Origin: Meandrina meandrites
Taxonomy: Eukaryota; Cnidaria; Anthozoa; Scleractinia; Meandrinidae
Direction of reading: 5' to 3'
Length of the DNA: 64,000 bases
Assembly (NCBI GenBank): GCA_963693305.1
Contig: OY855904.1
Span: forward strand, 44,810,315-44,874,314
A program made the position numbers and the translations under genes. The notes under the pieces are model-generated. The model saw only the letters and a program-made list of their open reading frames with translations. It had not been told where the DNA came from and did not search any database. Each line of letters opens with the position of its first letter. Within the stretch, counting starts at the first letter, position 1. This document shows, piece by piece, positions 23,300 to 35,600 of the stretch.

Positions 23300-23776
23300 A
23301 AAGGTAATGGAAATAGCTAAAAAAATATGACCCATATGTTTACGTATTAAAATTTATGAAATGGCCAACGAGGGAGCTCAGAGTAATTTGCTGAGAATGT
23401 CTTGACTCGTCTTCTTTGCAGTTTTCTTGCATTTCAATGCATTATAATTTCAACTGAGCAAAATATTGTTTTCCCTAAATGTGGTTTAAGTTTCACCTTG
23501 CCCACCGGCACACAGGACTGTTGACGCTCTTTAATGAAAACTAATTATAGCACAAAATGACAAGAGAAATAGATGATTTACCTAGGGGGCCATTACCATG
23601 GTCGACTTCTATCACTGCCACTATTACTTTTATTATCAAATCCGACTTGCAGTTGGGAAGTGTGGTCCAGTGTGAAAACCGGGCTGTAATGTGATGAATG
23701 GAGAGTGCGAAGAAGTTTAATTTCCAGAAGATTACAAGATCAAATAAATTCGCAATTACAAATGCGTTGTATTTCT

Positions 23777-23782
23777 TTTAAT
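23777..23782 (-). promoter_or_regulatory. candidate poly(A) signal, left fluorescent-protein gene
   Basis: ATTAAA on the minus strand about 200 nt past the stop. The equivalent ATTAAA is conserved in the right arm (38308-38313). Confidence 0.45.
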
Positions 23783-23985
23783 GTCACTTCAACGTCTTAC
23801 AATTAATTTCTGATACATCAAAGCAGTAATGGGCGCGATATCGGAAAACTAGGCATTTAAATCTCTCTTGACTGAAAAGGCTCAACTTTCACTGATTTTT
23901 AAGTTTTTAAACTAATATGTGTTCCTTGCTGCTAATCTAAAATTGGTCTGCGACATCAACAGTGACCATAAACCGGAACCTGAGT

Positions 23986-25849
23986 TCAGCAACGAGCAAC
24001 TGCATCTTCTAGCAGCTCAATAGTGTTGCCATTGGTATCCTTCTCAATGTCGTATGTGACCAGGCGATGCTGGATAAAATGGCTCTTTGGCATTTCCACA
24101 TCCTTCTTGGCTCTAGAAAGAAAATATGATGGCAACGATTCAATAAGCTCTAATGCGAATTAGTAACAATAAAATGCAATGGCTCTTTCGTTTTTCTTTG
24201 CTGCTAAAGATAGTCGTAAAGGGAATTAAAGTTGTAAAGCACTAGGGATTTTTCAAAGTAGAATGAAAATGTAACTTTAACACTCTTTCGTTTTCTTGCC
24301 GTTTACAAGCATCTTAGCTTGTTCTAATTGTTCTGAATTATTATCTATCGCCATAAAACTTTACTTAACAGAACCGACTAATATTTGTGCCTACTAAGCC
24401 GACGTACTTGTAGGTAGTTTGGTATTCGCATCTGTAACTGTTGCCTCCCTCCACCATGAGGAACATGGTAACATAGCCCTTTAGTACTCCATCGTGGACA
24501 GTCATTTTCTCGGTAGATGGCTCCCAATCTAGCGTCTTCTTTTGCATCACAGGTCCGTTTGCGGGAAAATTAACGCCAATAAATTTGGATTTGTGCACGA
24601 TGCAGTTCCCTTTAAGGCTGTCACAACAAAGGCAATGTATAAGTGGAAACAGACGGAAAGGAATTATGGGATAGAAAAGATGTTAGAAGGAAACTATGAC
24701 CATATTGCACCCGCTTTCAGTGTTACATGCATAGCGGCTATATCTTTCGACATCCTCTTCCGACACGACAAACAGACACGGATCGAAATCCAACAAACAC
24801 AGCCCACAAGCCATCGGCTTATAAACTTGTGGCTCATTTCCAAAGAAGTGACATGAAACAACGGCATGTGATTGGTGTGATTGGTGTTTTTCGATCCTTG
24901 TCTGTTTAGCTTGTCGAGAAACTTTGAAAGGCGATGCCGAAAGATGAATGTTGAAATTCTGTTGAAAGTAGCACGATGTGGTGCAAATAAATTTCATACA
25001 CTTTTTACTGTAAATGGTGTTCGCCAGAAATAATATCGTTCTACAAACACTGCCATAGAGCACTTATACATCTTTACATTTTTTATTTATATTTGATATT
25101 AATAGTAATGTGTTTTTCTCACTTTTAAATCTCTGTTTTTATCTTTTTTTTTCAGTGCTTGTACATACATTAGATATATTCTTAACGTTTCAGGTAAACT
25201 TACGCTATATGAATTGCAAAGTGAAGAAAACAACTTTTCTACCTTAAATCCGCAGTGACTGCAGCACTGGCCCCATCTTCACATGTAATCGACCTTTCCC
25301 AAGACAAGCCTTCAGGAAATGCTTGTTTGAAATAGTCGGTTAGCTCCTGAGGATAATTTGTAAAAGGTCTGTTGCCATAACAGAATGTTGCTGATATTAT
25401 GTCAAACGCGAAAGGCAGGGGTTCGCCTTTGGTGACGCGTAGTCTTATTTCTTGATGCCCCCTGAAATTAAAGAAAAGAAGCGTACTATCATCCCTGAAA
25501 TGTGACTAAAGCGACGTGGCATCATTATACACGACTTGTATCTTTGATCAATCTCGCACTTACTCGTATGGTTTGCCAGTGCCTTCGCCTTCAATAGTAA
25601 ATTTGTTCCCGTTGATACTGCCATCCATGAAATAGGTCATCCTCATGTCTTTCTGAATCGCCTGGATAAAAAATATACCCAGATAACTACCTGAATCACC
25701 ATATATTGCATAAGAAGAATGCATAAAGAAAGGCCAGTCTTGATTTCAGGAGACCATGACCGTTCCCCGGTATTAGACTATATTACTGAGTTGTGGCATG
25801 TTCATAGTAAAAGGACTTGCCAAAGAACACAGCAGCACCTCACGAAAAA

Positions 25850-25918
<69 letters not shown>

Positions 25919-27864
25919 AAAATTTATGGAATATCGTTGTGCTCTTTCCCCGTATGCTTATACCTTTTAAACGGATATTTTGCAAGTTCTTCAAGGTAGC
26001 TATTGCTCCAGATGTCTTAAACCCCTTCCGAAATAGAATGAACTGCGGCGAACTATGAGAACAATTGCGCTCAAGTTTTAAGTACCTTTATCCAATACAA
26101 CAATTCACTTTTTAGTTTATCGATCAATTTATACCTTTGAAGAGCACGAGCAAAATTTATAGCCGAGCCTTGGCGATGGAATTGACTGATGATTGAAATG
26201 CTAAGATTGCTTGAACACTACTGTTATATTAGTGCTGTGAGATAATATAATATAAATGGATATTGTACTCCTTAAGCAGTTCCAAAAAGAACAGCAAAAC
26301 TCACTTAATTGTAGTTTGAGAACTTTGACCTGTGATATAACATGTCTCCCTTTACTTCTATCAACACATCACGTAGGCTTTCTACAGTCTGGAACCGTTT
26401 CTGTCTGTCATGATGTCAGCAAAGAATCAGTTTTGTATTTTCACGAAACATGACTAAGTGACTCAGGAATTCCAATGGTGTGCTTCGTACAGCATTCACT
26501 GATAATCTATAGCTAATTTGTTTACGCAAGCAAGCAAGTTTGTTTTCGACCTTTAAACTGCTCTATTACATATATAAAAATGTACGATGTCTGGTTAAAA
26601 GAACGGCGAAAAATCTATCGCAGTTGTTTATGTTACACGGCATCGCTAGTCGACTCTTTCAAGCCTGAAAGTCACTTCCAGTTGTTTACTGATTCTGGAA
26701 TAAATTTCATACTAAAAATATCTTGAAACAGCTAGGCGCAATGGCCCCTGGCCTGAAGTCGAAATTTCGTCTGAATCACAAAACAAGACCTTTGCTATAA
26801 TTTGGTGTGGTTGCTTATTTGGATACTTCCTGAGTTGATGCCATCTCGACAGTAAAGTGTGTTGCCCAAGAACATAATGACCCTGCCAGCGCTTAAACCT
26901 GGACCGCTCGACGCGAGTGTAATGAACTAACTGACCATTAGGCTACCGCTTTACCCAAAACACGGAGTATATTGGGATAACTCTTCAGTTTTTAAGGCAT
27001 GGTTTACAATACCAGTTTAATTGCGACAAAATTCAAGATTTTTGATGTTAGGAGGTGTTTCGACAGAGTGTAGTGTATAATTTGAACGAAGAGTTTTTAT
27101 AAAAAGACTATCTGATGTCCCGCGGTATAAAATAACTAATCTCGGGGCGACAAACGTACATCAAAAACATTGATCAAGGCAAAAACATAACCGAAAGTGT
27201 AATGTCGTTCTGATCATTAAAGTAAATCCGATGTTTGTGCCAATTTTATTGCTGTCATTAGCACATTCTTGTAATACACTGTACTTGTCTTTCTCACTTA
27301 GCTGTCGCGAAAGCAATGTTGTAAAATTATTTCAAAACATTAGAGAGCAAGTCACTATTTCTACTAAACCATTTTTTCCACTTTAAAGTAACCTTAACAT
27401 GATTAAATTTCATATCAAGCTTTGTTGTTCAAACTTGAAAATTGATACCGTTTTTTTCTTTTGTTTCAAGAATTCAGGCTTGACTGTTTAATCTGCTTTC
27501 CTGCAACTTTACCGTGTTATAAAAGTGTCAAGGATTGTTTTTTTTTTTATGTTTGGATGCTTTCACGGACATTCTCAGCAAAAACGGCAAGAAGAAAACA
27601 ATAAAATAAAGGCGCTCTCTTTCTAAATAAACTGTCGAGTGTTAAACGCTTCGTTCTCAGTTAAAAAAGGTAAAATACCATTAACTTTAGAAAGGCTTAT
27701 TTATGGAGGCTATTTAAGAAGTGGCATTGGACTGTGCCTACAACTGAATGACGCTATATTTCCCTCTATCTTTCAAATACGGAACGGCTAACTTAGGAAG
27801 CTTTGAAACTTATTAAAGAAAAAAGTGCATTTTGAAATTCACTCACTTGCTTTGAAAGAGCCAT
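23986..27864 (-). CDS. GFP-like fluorescent protein, left copy (5 exons)
   Basis: Beta-barrel fluorescent protein of the coral GFP/DsRed family, whose chromophore forms autocatalytically from three of its own residues. Minus-strand exons: 27864-27847 (MALSKQ), 25661-25564, 25461-25243, 24617-24408, 24112-23986; introns begin GT and end AG. The joined frame is open for 223 codons plus TGA. By DsRed-type numbering it has chromophore Cys66-Tyr67-Gly68 (TFCYGNR), catalytic Arg95 (SWERS) and Glu214 (NTIELLED), Ser146 and His197. It ends in DAVARC, close to the usual coral C-terminus. About 20 residues differ from the right copy. First intron is 2.2 kb and holds a TA microsatellite. Cys-Tyr-Gly occurs in an orange coral protein, but colour cannot be read from sequence. 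Confidence 0.95.
25855..25916. repeat. (TA)n microsatellite in intron 1 of left gene
   Basis: About 29 TA units. The same place in the right arm (about 36210) has only a T-run, so the expansion is specific to the left copy. Confidence 0.97.
26155..26161 (-). promoter_or_regulatory. TATA box left behind in left arm
   Basis: Minus-strand TATAAAT in the same context (GGCTCGGCTATAAATTTTGC) as the right-arm box at 35855. The first exon it should serve is deleted here (junction about 26094-26100), so it now sits inside intron 1. Confidence 0.6.
26812..26975 (-). repeat. tRNA-derived SINE (left arm copy)
   Basis: Minus strand: AAGCGGTAGCCTAATGGTCA resembles a tRNA A box region, GGTCCAGGTTTAAGCGC a B box, followed by a body with TTGGGCAACACACTTTACT. 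Paired with 33575-33733. Confidence 0.7.
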
Positions 27865-28565
27865 GTTGATCAAAAATATCTTCGAACAGTTTCTTGAAAA
27901 TGCAGCAATGAGCTGTAGTACTTCACTCTCTCACTGTCTCGCTCAACTGAATGTTCTTCACGGTGAATCAGGTTTTTAGCAAGACAGAATTCAGAAATGA
28001 AAGTTAATTATTGAGATATAAAAATAATTGATCTTTCATCATCGAATTAACCGATGCGTTGCAAAACTTGATGCCTAGCGGGTAAACAAACTTATGGGAG
28101 AGGCTGGACTAAGAAGAGGAGAATAAGCAAAAATGTGAACAGAAAGACAAGGCCATTGACAAAAGGCTGAAAAAATATAAGCACGACGTAAAATGTCCTT
28201 AGTAGCGATACAGAGCCCGTTAGAACGAGCTAAAATTGTTCATAAAGGTCGTTTCAATCACTTATTTTGATTAATAAAAAAATGTGTTATCAATCAAGAT
28301 TAGTTCGTAATTAAATACACTTCTGTCAAATTTTAACTCGCCGATGCGTTAACCGCGCACGTATACTAGTTTCGCAACCACTCCCAACAAGAACCGAAAA
28401 ATCGATAAACAGTAGTTTGAGAACTCTGACTTAGTCATCTATCTGTGATCCACCATTACAGTAATCCTTTACTTGTATCAACACATCGCATATCCGTATT
28501 TTAACTCCAGCTGTCAAACATTCACTCGTACTATCACGCGTATCTGTCATGTAATATCACGAGGA

Positions 28566-29133
28566 GCCGCAAGCGCTAATTTTTTTTCACAGCTGCGGGC
28601 GGCACATCAAAGAATTTTGAACTGAATGGCAAATTCCTAGAATATTTTTATCTGGTGAGTTGATTCGAAGGTGTTAAAGATCCACGGGATCCAAAACCAC
28701 ATGTCAATTAATATAACACTCTTCCCTTTCCCTAAATCGATATGCGCTTTGTACATAAAGGCTAATTACAACAGAATAAACAAAAAATGGACGTAAATGC
28801 TTGAGTTTTAGAAAAGTCTTTGTCTGAATTGTTAGCCGTCATCTCCGTTCTTTCGACTTTTGGATAAATACCTTTTAGCTCTGCCTTACGCTTTTTTTTT
28901 TTTTTTTTTCATTTTTAATGCCGCTTTTAGTTCTTGGATTGTCGGTCGTTCTCCAAGGAGCAATGTTACTAAAGAGTTCTTCGCATCAAGAACGTTCAGA
29001 AAATGTGTGAACAGAAATGCCAGCGCGTATATACCGCTTGGTCTAAAAGATGGTTTCCCGTCCCATCGCAAAATTTCGGCGCACGGTAACTATCGAAAAA
29101 CACTTTTGCCAGAATCAAATATTACGGGGTGAA
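28566..29133. other. left spacer of palindrome centre
   Basis: Not shared with the right arm. A 90-codon plus-strand frame at 28860 and a 61-codon minus frame overlap a T/A run and are not convincing. Confidence 0.4.
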
Positions 29134-30210
29134 GTACAGGTCTAATTAAAGCGATATTTTTGCAAAGTTAGTTGTACTCATCAGGCATACGCTACCCAGG
29201 ACAGTACAGGTCTGATTAAAGCGATTTTTTTTGCAAAGTTATTTGTACTCATCAGGTATACGCTACCCAGGACAGTACAGGTCTGATTAAAGCGATATTT
29301 TTTTGCAGAGTTATTTGTACTCATCAGGTATACGCTACCCAGGACAGTACAGGTCTGATTAAAGCGATATTTTTTGCAGAGTTATTTGTACTCATCAGGT
29401 ATACGCTACCCAGGACAGTACAGGTCTGATTAAAGCGATATTTTTTGCAAAGTTATTTGTACTCATCAGGTATACGCTACCCGGGACAGCACAGGTTTGA
29501 TAAAAGCGATGCTTTTGCAAATTTTGCAAAGTTAGTTGTACTCATCAGGTATACGGTACCCAGGACAGTACAGGTCTGATTAAAGCGATGCTTTTGCAAA
29601 GTTATTTGTACTCATCAGGTATACGCTACCCAGGACAGTACAGGTCTGATTAAAGCGATATTTTTTGCAAAGTTAATTGTACTCATCAGGTATACGCTAC
29701 CCAGGACAGTACAGGTCTGATTAGAGCGATATTTTTTGCAATGTTATTTGTACTCATCAGGTATACGCTACCCAGGACAGTACAGGTCTGATTAGAGCGA
29801 TATTTTTTGCAATGTTATTTGTACTCATCAGGTATACGCTACCCAGGACAGCACAGGTCTGATTAGAGCGATATTTTTTGCAATGTTATTTGTACTCATC
29901 AGGTATACGCTACCCAGGACAGTACAGGTCTGATTAAAGCGATATTTTTTGCAAAGTTAATTGTACTCATCAGGTATACGCTACCCAGGACAGTACAGGT
30001 CTGATTAGAGCGATATTTTTTGCAATGTTATTTGTACTCATCAGGTATACGCTACCCAGGACAGTACAGGTCTGATTAGAGCGATATTTTTTGCAATGTT
30101 ATTTGTACTCATCAGGTATACGTTACCCGGGACAGTACAGGTCTGATTAAAGCGATATTTTTTCATAGTTGCCTTTATTCGTAAGGTATACGCTACCCAC
30201 GATAGTGCAA
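29134..30210. repeat. 72-bp minisatellite, ~15 tandem copies
   Basis: Units of about 72 bp follow one another without spacers. Each has GTACAGGTCTGATTAAAGCG, a T-run, GCAAAGTTATTTGTACTCATC and GGTATACGCTACCCAGGACA. Variant units share changes (for example TTAGAGCG with GCAATGTT), showing local spread of subtypes. It sits between the two divergent fluorescent-protein genes. Confidence 0.97.
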
Positions 30211-30773
30211 GACTAATAATTTTCAATGCATTATATGTTATAAAAAATTACAAGAAAGCTTGCCGGTAGAGGCAGAGGGGCCTCCTCTAGTAGTTATGAA
30301 TTCAATGAAAAGTAATAAATTTAAGCTTGGTTTATAGGGCATTCGTTTCGTTTTGGCGTCCCGGATGACCGGAAAACATTTCTCTTCTAAATTACATGTC
30401 TTTAAAACAATGTATGGAACAGACTTACGTAGGATCCTCCTTACTTATGATTGATTTAAGCAATGAATGGACCGCGATGCGAACATGACCCAAATAAACA
30501 GACTCGACATACAAAGCAGCTTTCAGGAGCACATGCTTTTGCGCTAAAAATCAAAACGGACCTTCACCATCGATCGACGACAGAACATTTCATTTTCGGT
30601 GAGCAAATAAAATCTATTCCATCTGAAATATCTTGAAGCAATTTGAAATCTTGAAAGGCAAAGCCGTTCTCGATGAACGGCATATCAAGTCGCTGTAACT
30701 CGCCATTTCAACTTCGCCAGAACAGGACTGGTTTTTTGTTGTACGTTATCCCACTTGACCAGCAATTCCTCTT
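30211..30773. other. no feature recognised
   Basis: Unique-looking spacer between the minisatellite and the direct duplication. Confidence 0.4.
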
Positions 30774-31515
30774 AACAGCAAGAGAAATCTGAGGGTCGCG
30801 AAAAATTTCTCAACAAGAGAGGCAAAATATATCGGTCTACTTCCGAACGCATGGATTACGCTCATATATTTAGAGCCATATAGACGACCATAGACGCTAT
30901 TTCTGTTTATAAATGAAGAGATTTCTGACATATCGCGTATAAAAAGCGTAGAAAAAAAAATATGAATGTTAATTCTGGAGTTAAGTTTTGAACAAACAAA
31001 ACCGCAAAGCGCGTGACTAAGTGAATATTACATAACAGATACGCGTGATAGTACGGGTGAACGTTTGACAGCTGGAGTGAAAATACGGCTATGCGATGTG
31101 TTGATACAAGTAAAGGATTACTGTAATGGTGGATCACATATAGACGACTAACTCAGAGTTCTCAAACTACTGTTTATCGATTTCTCGGTCAAGTTGTTGG
31201 GAGTGTTGTCAATTTTTCTCAATGCATCGCTAAGTTGCGAAACTAGTATACGTGCGCGGTAAACGCATCGGCGAGCTAAAATTCGACAGAAGTGTATTTA
31301 ATTACGAACTAATTTTGATTGATAACACATTTTTTTATTAATCAAAATTAGTGATTGAAACGACCTTTATGAACATTTTTAGATTATTGTGTCTTTTTTT
31401 AGCAGTGCTAGATCGTTCTAAGAGGCTCCGTAAGTTTACGTGGTAATTATATTTTTTCTGCCCTTTGTCAATGGCCTTGTCTTTATGCTAAGATTCTTGC
31501 TTATTCTAATTTCCC
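30774..31515 (+). repeat. direct duplication upstream of right gene, copy 1
   Basis: Starts AACAGCAAGAGAAATCTGAG. Repeated at 31614-32390 with high identity over the first ~400 bp. The left arm has only one equivalent (28200-28565). Confidence 0.9.
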
Positions 31516-31613
31516 TACTGATATGCACGCAAATATCGTGCACCTTTCGAAGGAATATACTTAAAAAAAAGGAATGCATTTGCTGGTAGAAATTGCTTTC
31601 TATTTTGCCCAAT

Positions 31614-32390
31614 AACAGCAAGAGAAATCTGAGGGTCGCGAAAAATTTCTCAACAAGAGAGGCGAAATATATCGGTCTACTTCCGAACGCATGGATTTCG
31701 CTCATATATTTAGAGCCATATAGACGACCATAGACGCTATTTCTGTTTATAAATGAAGAGATTTCTGACATATCGCGTATAAAAAGCGTACAAAAAAAAA
31801 TGAATGTCAATTCTGGAGTTAAGTTTTGAACAAACAAAACCGCAAAGCGCGTGACTAAGTGAATATTACATAACAGATACGCGTGATAGTACGGGTGAAT
31901 GTTTGACAGCTGGAGTGAAAATACGGCTATGCGATGTGTTGATACAAGTAAAGGATTACTGTAATGGTGGATCACATACAGATGACTAAGTCAGAGTTCT
32001 CAAACTACTGTTTATCGATTTCTCGGTTCTTGTTGGGAGTTTTGTCAAGTTTTTGGGAGTGTTGTCAATTTTTGGCAATGCATCGCTAGGTTGCGAAACT
32101 AGTATACGTGCGCGGTTAACGCATCGGCGAGCTAAAAGATGACAGAAGTGTATTTAATTACGAACTAATTTTGATTGATAACGCATTTTTTTTATTAATC
32201 AAAATAAGTGATTGAAACGACCTTAATGAACATTTTTTGATTATTGTTTTTTTTTTCTTTAGCACTGGTAGCTCGTTCTAAGGGGCTCTGTATCGCTACT
32301 AAGGACATTTTACGTCGTGCTTATATTTTTTCAGCCTTTTGTCAATGGCCTTGTCTTTCTGTTCAGATTTTTAATTATTCTCCTCTCCTT
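31614..32390 (+). repeat. direct duplication upstream of right gene, copy 2
   Basis: Copy 2 of the above, joined to the palindrome arm. The 179-codon minus-strand frame across it is not supported as a gene. Confidence 0.9.
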
Positions 32391-32659
32391 AGTCCAGCCT
32401 TTGCCATAAATTTATTTACTTGCTAATCGCATCAAGTTTTGCAACGCATCGGTTATTTCGATGATGAAAGATCAATTATGTCTAATCTAGACCAAGTTAT
32501 TTTTATATCTCAATAATTAACTTTCATTTCAGAATTCTGTCTTGCTAAAAACCTGATTCACCGTGAAGAACATTCAGTTGAGCGAGACAGTGAGAGAGTG
32601 AGGTACTACAGCTCATTACTGCATTTTCAAGAAACTGTTCGAAGATATTTTTGATCAAC

Positions 32660-35600
32660 ATGGCTCTTTCAAAGCAAGTGAGTGAATTTCAAAATGCATT
32701 TTTTTGAAGAATAAGTTTCAAAGCTTCTTAAGTTAGGCGTTCCGTATTTGAAAGATAGAGGGAAATATAGCGTCATTCAGTTGTAGGTACAGTTCAATGC
32801 CACTTCTTAAATAGCCTCCATAAATAAGCCTTTCTAAAGTTAATGGTATTTTACCTTTTTAACTGAGAACGAAGCGTTTAACACTCGACAGTTTATTTAG
32901 AAAGAGAGCGCTTTTATTTTATTGTTTTCTTCTTGCCGTTTTTGCTGAGAATGTCCGTGAAAGCATCCAAAAAAAAAAAATCGTTGACACTTTTATAACA
33001 CGGTAAAGTTGCGGGAAAGGAGATTAAACAGTCAAGCCTGAATTCTTGAAACAAAAGAAAAAACTGTATCAATTTTCAAGTTTGAACAACAAAGCTTGAT
33101 ATGAAATTGAATCATGTTAAGGTTACTTTAAAGTGGAAAAAATGGTTTAGTAGAGATAGTGACTTGCTCTCTAATGTTTTGAAATAATTTTACAACATTG
33201 CTTTCGCGACGGCTAAGTGAGAAAGACAAGTACAGTGTATTACAAGAATGTGCTAATGACAGCAATAAAATTGGCACAAACATCGGATTTACTTTAAATA
33301 TCAGAACGACATTACACTTTCGGTAATGTTTTTGCCTTGATCAATGTTTTTGATGTACGTTTGTCGCCCCGAGATTAGTTATTTTATACCGCCGGACATC
33401 AGATAGTCTTTTTTTAAAAACTCTTCGTTCAAATTATACACTACACTCTGGCGAAACATGTCCTAACCTCAAAAATCTTGAATTTTGTCGCAATTAAACT
33501 GGTATTTGTAAACCATGCCTTAAAAACTGAAGAGTTATCCCAATGTACTCTGTTTTTTTTTTTGTTTTGTTTTTTTCGTATGGGTGAAGCGGTGGCCTAC
33601 AGCTGGTCAGTAAGTTCATTACACTCCGCGTCGAGCGGTCCAGGCTTAAGTGCTGGCATGGTCATTATGTTCTTGGGCAACACACTTTACTGTCGAGATG
33701 GCATCAACTCAGGAAGTATCCAAATAAGCAACCACACCAAATTATAGCAAAGGTCTTGTTTTGTGATTCAGACGAAATTTCGACTTCAGGCCAGGGACCA
33801 TTGCGCCTAGCTGTTTCAAGATATTTTTAGTATGAAATTTATTCCAGAATCAGTAAACAACTGGAAGTGACTTTCAGGCTTGAAAGAGTCCACTAGCGAT
33901 GCCGTGTGATATAAACAACTGCGATAGATTTTTCGCCGTTCTTTTAACCAGACATCGTACATTTTTTAGTCTAATGCGCATGCGCTTTAGACTCTATGTA
34001 GTGGAAAAAAGCTGTTAGCAATCCCAAGGGAATGGTTCGGGATCGATAAGCGTTCGGCGTAATTGTGCTTAAACAATAGCCCGCCTCATTGCGGGCTTGA
34101 TGCGATGATCGTAATCCAATCAGGAAGCAAGGATGTTGTTAACGAATCAACGGTCGAACGGAGCTCGAGCGCGACACGCACTTGTAAAATAAATTGTCAT
34201 GTATGTAATTGGAATAAATGTTTTACAGTGCAAAATAATACGAATCCTCGTTTTCAAGTGTGAAGCCACTGAAAATGTTCTCCTTCCAGCTGCATGTTTT
34301 TTTGTTTTTGTTTTTGTTTTTTTTATAATCCCTGGGAAACGCAACGTGAAATCGACATCTTTTGATGAAAAAAAATCCGGAAGTGACATTTGTGTTTATA
34401 AAAAAAATGGAAAATTAAATAAGACTGTAGTCAGCAATTGATTGTTCAATTCAACTGAAGCAGGATTTCATTCACAGATTGCAAAAGAGTTTTGTTTTCA
34501 CGATACAAGATTCAATCAAGAGCTTGAAAACAAGACAGTGTAATCAAATTACATTTCGTGCGAAATTTGCATAAATATTGAAACTTGCCAAAAAGTAGTT
34601 AAGACAGAATGAAAACTCGCTTTAATAGTCATTGAATTCTGATCTGATTGTTATTTCCATGTATTGACTATTTGAAAGCTGTTCTCAGTCATGAAAACAA
34701 AACTCTTTCATTTAACCGCTTGCAGTGTTTAATAGACGTGAAAATATTTCGCTTAATTAAATTACATTCTGCACGTAATGTTTTCTGTTTTCTTTGCTCT
34801 CCTGTGTCAAAACGTTTAAGGAAATTGAAATCTTTGTTGAGCAGTATTGCATAAATTGCAAAGGAATGGAAAAATATATATTTTGGCTTATTTTGATGTG
34901 ATTAAGGATATTTAGAATACTGAATAAGTGGCTGTATCTTGTCTATCTACGGGGCGGACCATTATTTTTTTGGAAGCTGGGGGATGAAGATTTTTCCAAG
35001 ACAAACAATTTTTTTTTTCTGTATCGTTGTCTGTGAAAACATTTGTTTTCCTGCAGAGATTTTTTTTCATGCTTGCAAAAAATTTAGTTGGGCTTTTTTT
35101 TTTTGCTTTTGCAAACATTTTTTTTTTTCAGGATCCCCCCCCCCCCCCCCCCCCCCTCTCTAAATCTGTACGATCTTCCTATGGTCTACAATGCACTAAT
35201 CTCTTAACATGAATCGATGAACTCAAACCCTAAGTAACAAGTTTTTCCTATTTCAAATATAACATTTCGTCAACTTTCTGATTATATATACTTCAGAGAA
35301 CAAATATTATCGACTTCTTCTGAACCGATCTTACTACCAAACCTCCACTACACCTCTTGCTCTATGCCGTAAATACCGAAACTACTTCAACATATTTCAA
35401 CCGCCCTAACAATCTATGACGCATTAGACTCATGTACCCACTGGGTACTATTTTTATATATGTAATAGAGCAGTTTAAAGGTCGAAAACAAACTTGCAAA
35501 TTAGCTATAGATTATCAGTGAATGCTGTACGAAGCACACCATTGGAATTCCTGGGTCACTTAGTCATGTTTCGTGAAAATACAAAACTGATTCTTTGCTG

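Larger units (their letters stand above)
23300..28565 (-). repeat. left arm of fluorescent-protein palindrome
   Basis: Reverse complement of about 31862-38695 across genic and non-genic DNA. Examples: CAAATTACTCT(T/G)AGCTCCCT near the outer end, both gene bodies, and the dispersed repeat carrying an identical 65-codon frame at 26256-26453 (inverted at 35564-35761). The arms differ by a 1.48-kb insertion (right), a TA microsatellite (left) and loss of one exon (left). Confidence 0.92.

Noticed and set aside
24365..25063. Extra plus/minus frames around left exon 4
   Set aside because: Only the minus-strand exon 24617-24408 belongs to the fluorescent-protein gene; the others are intronic or antisense shadows.
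26256..26453. 65-codon frame identical to one at 35564-35761
   Set aside because: Conserved because the palindrome arms duplicate a dispersed repeat, not because of coding; it lies in the introns of the fluorescent-protein genes and also matches 7640-7800.
28860..29132. 90-codon plus frame and 61-codon minus frame
   Set aside because: Both pass through a T/A homopolymer and overlap each other; no splice or homology support.
29134..30210. Regular repeats resembling a CRISPR array
   Set aside because: The 72-bp units are contiguous with no unique spacers, and this is animal DNA; it is a minisatellite.
31436..31975. 179-codon minus-strand frame
   Set aside because: Lies across the tandem duplication in AT-rich DNA, has no recognised domain, and its 5' part recurs in copy 1 where it is truncated.
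34939..35212. Frames ending in proline runs
   Set aside because: Translate the T-rich and poly-C tract inside the 33967-35449 insertion.
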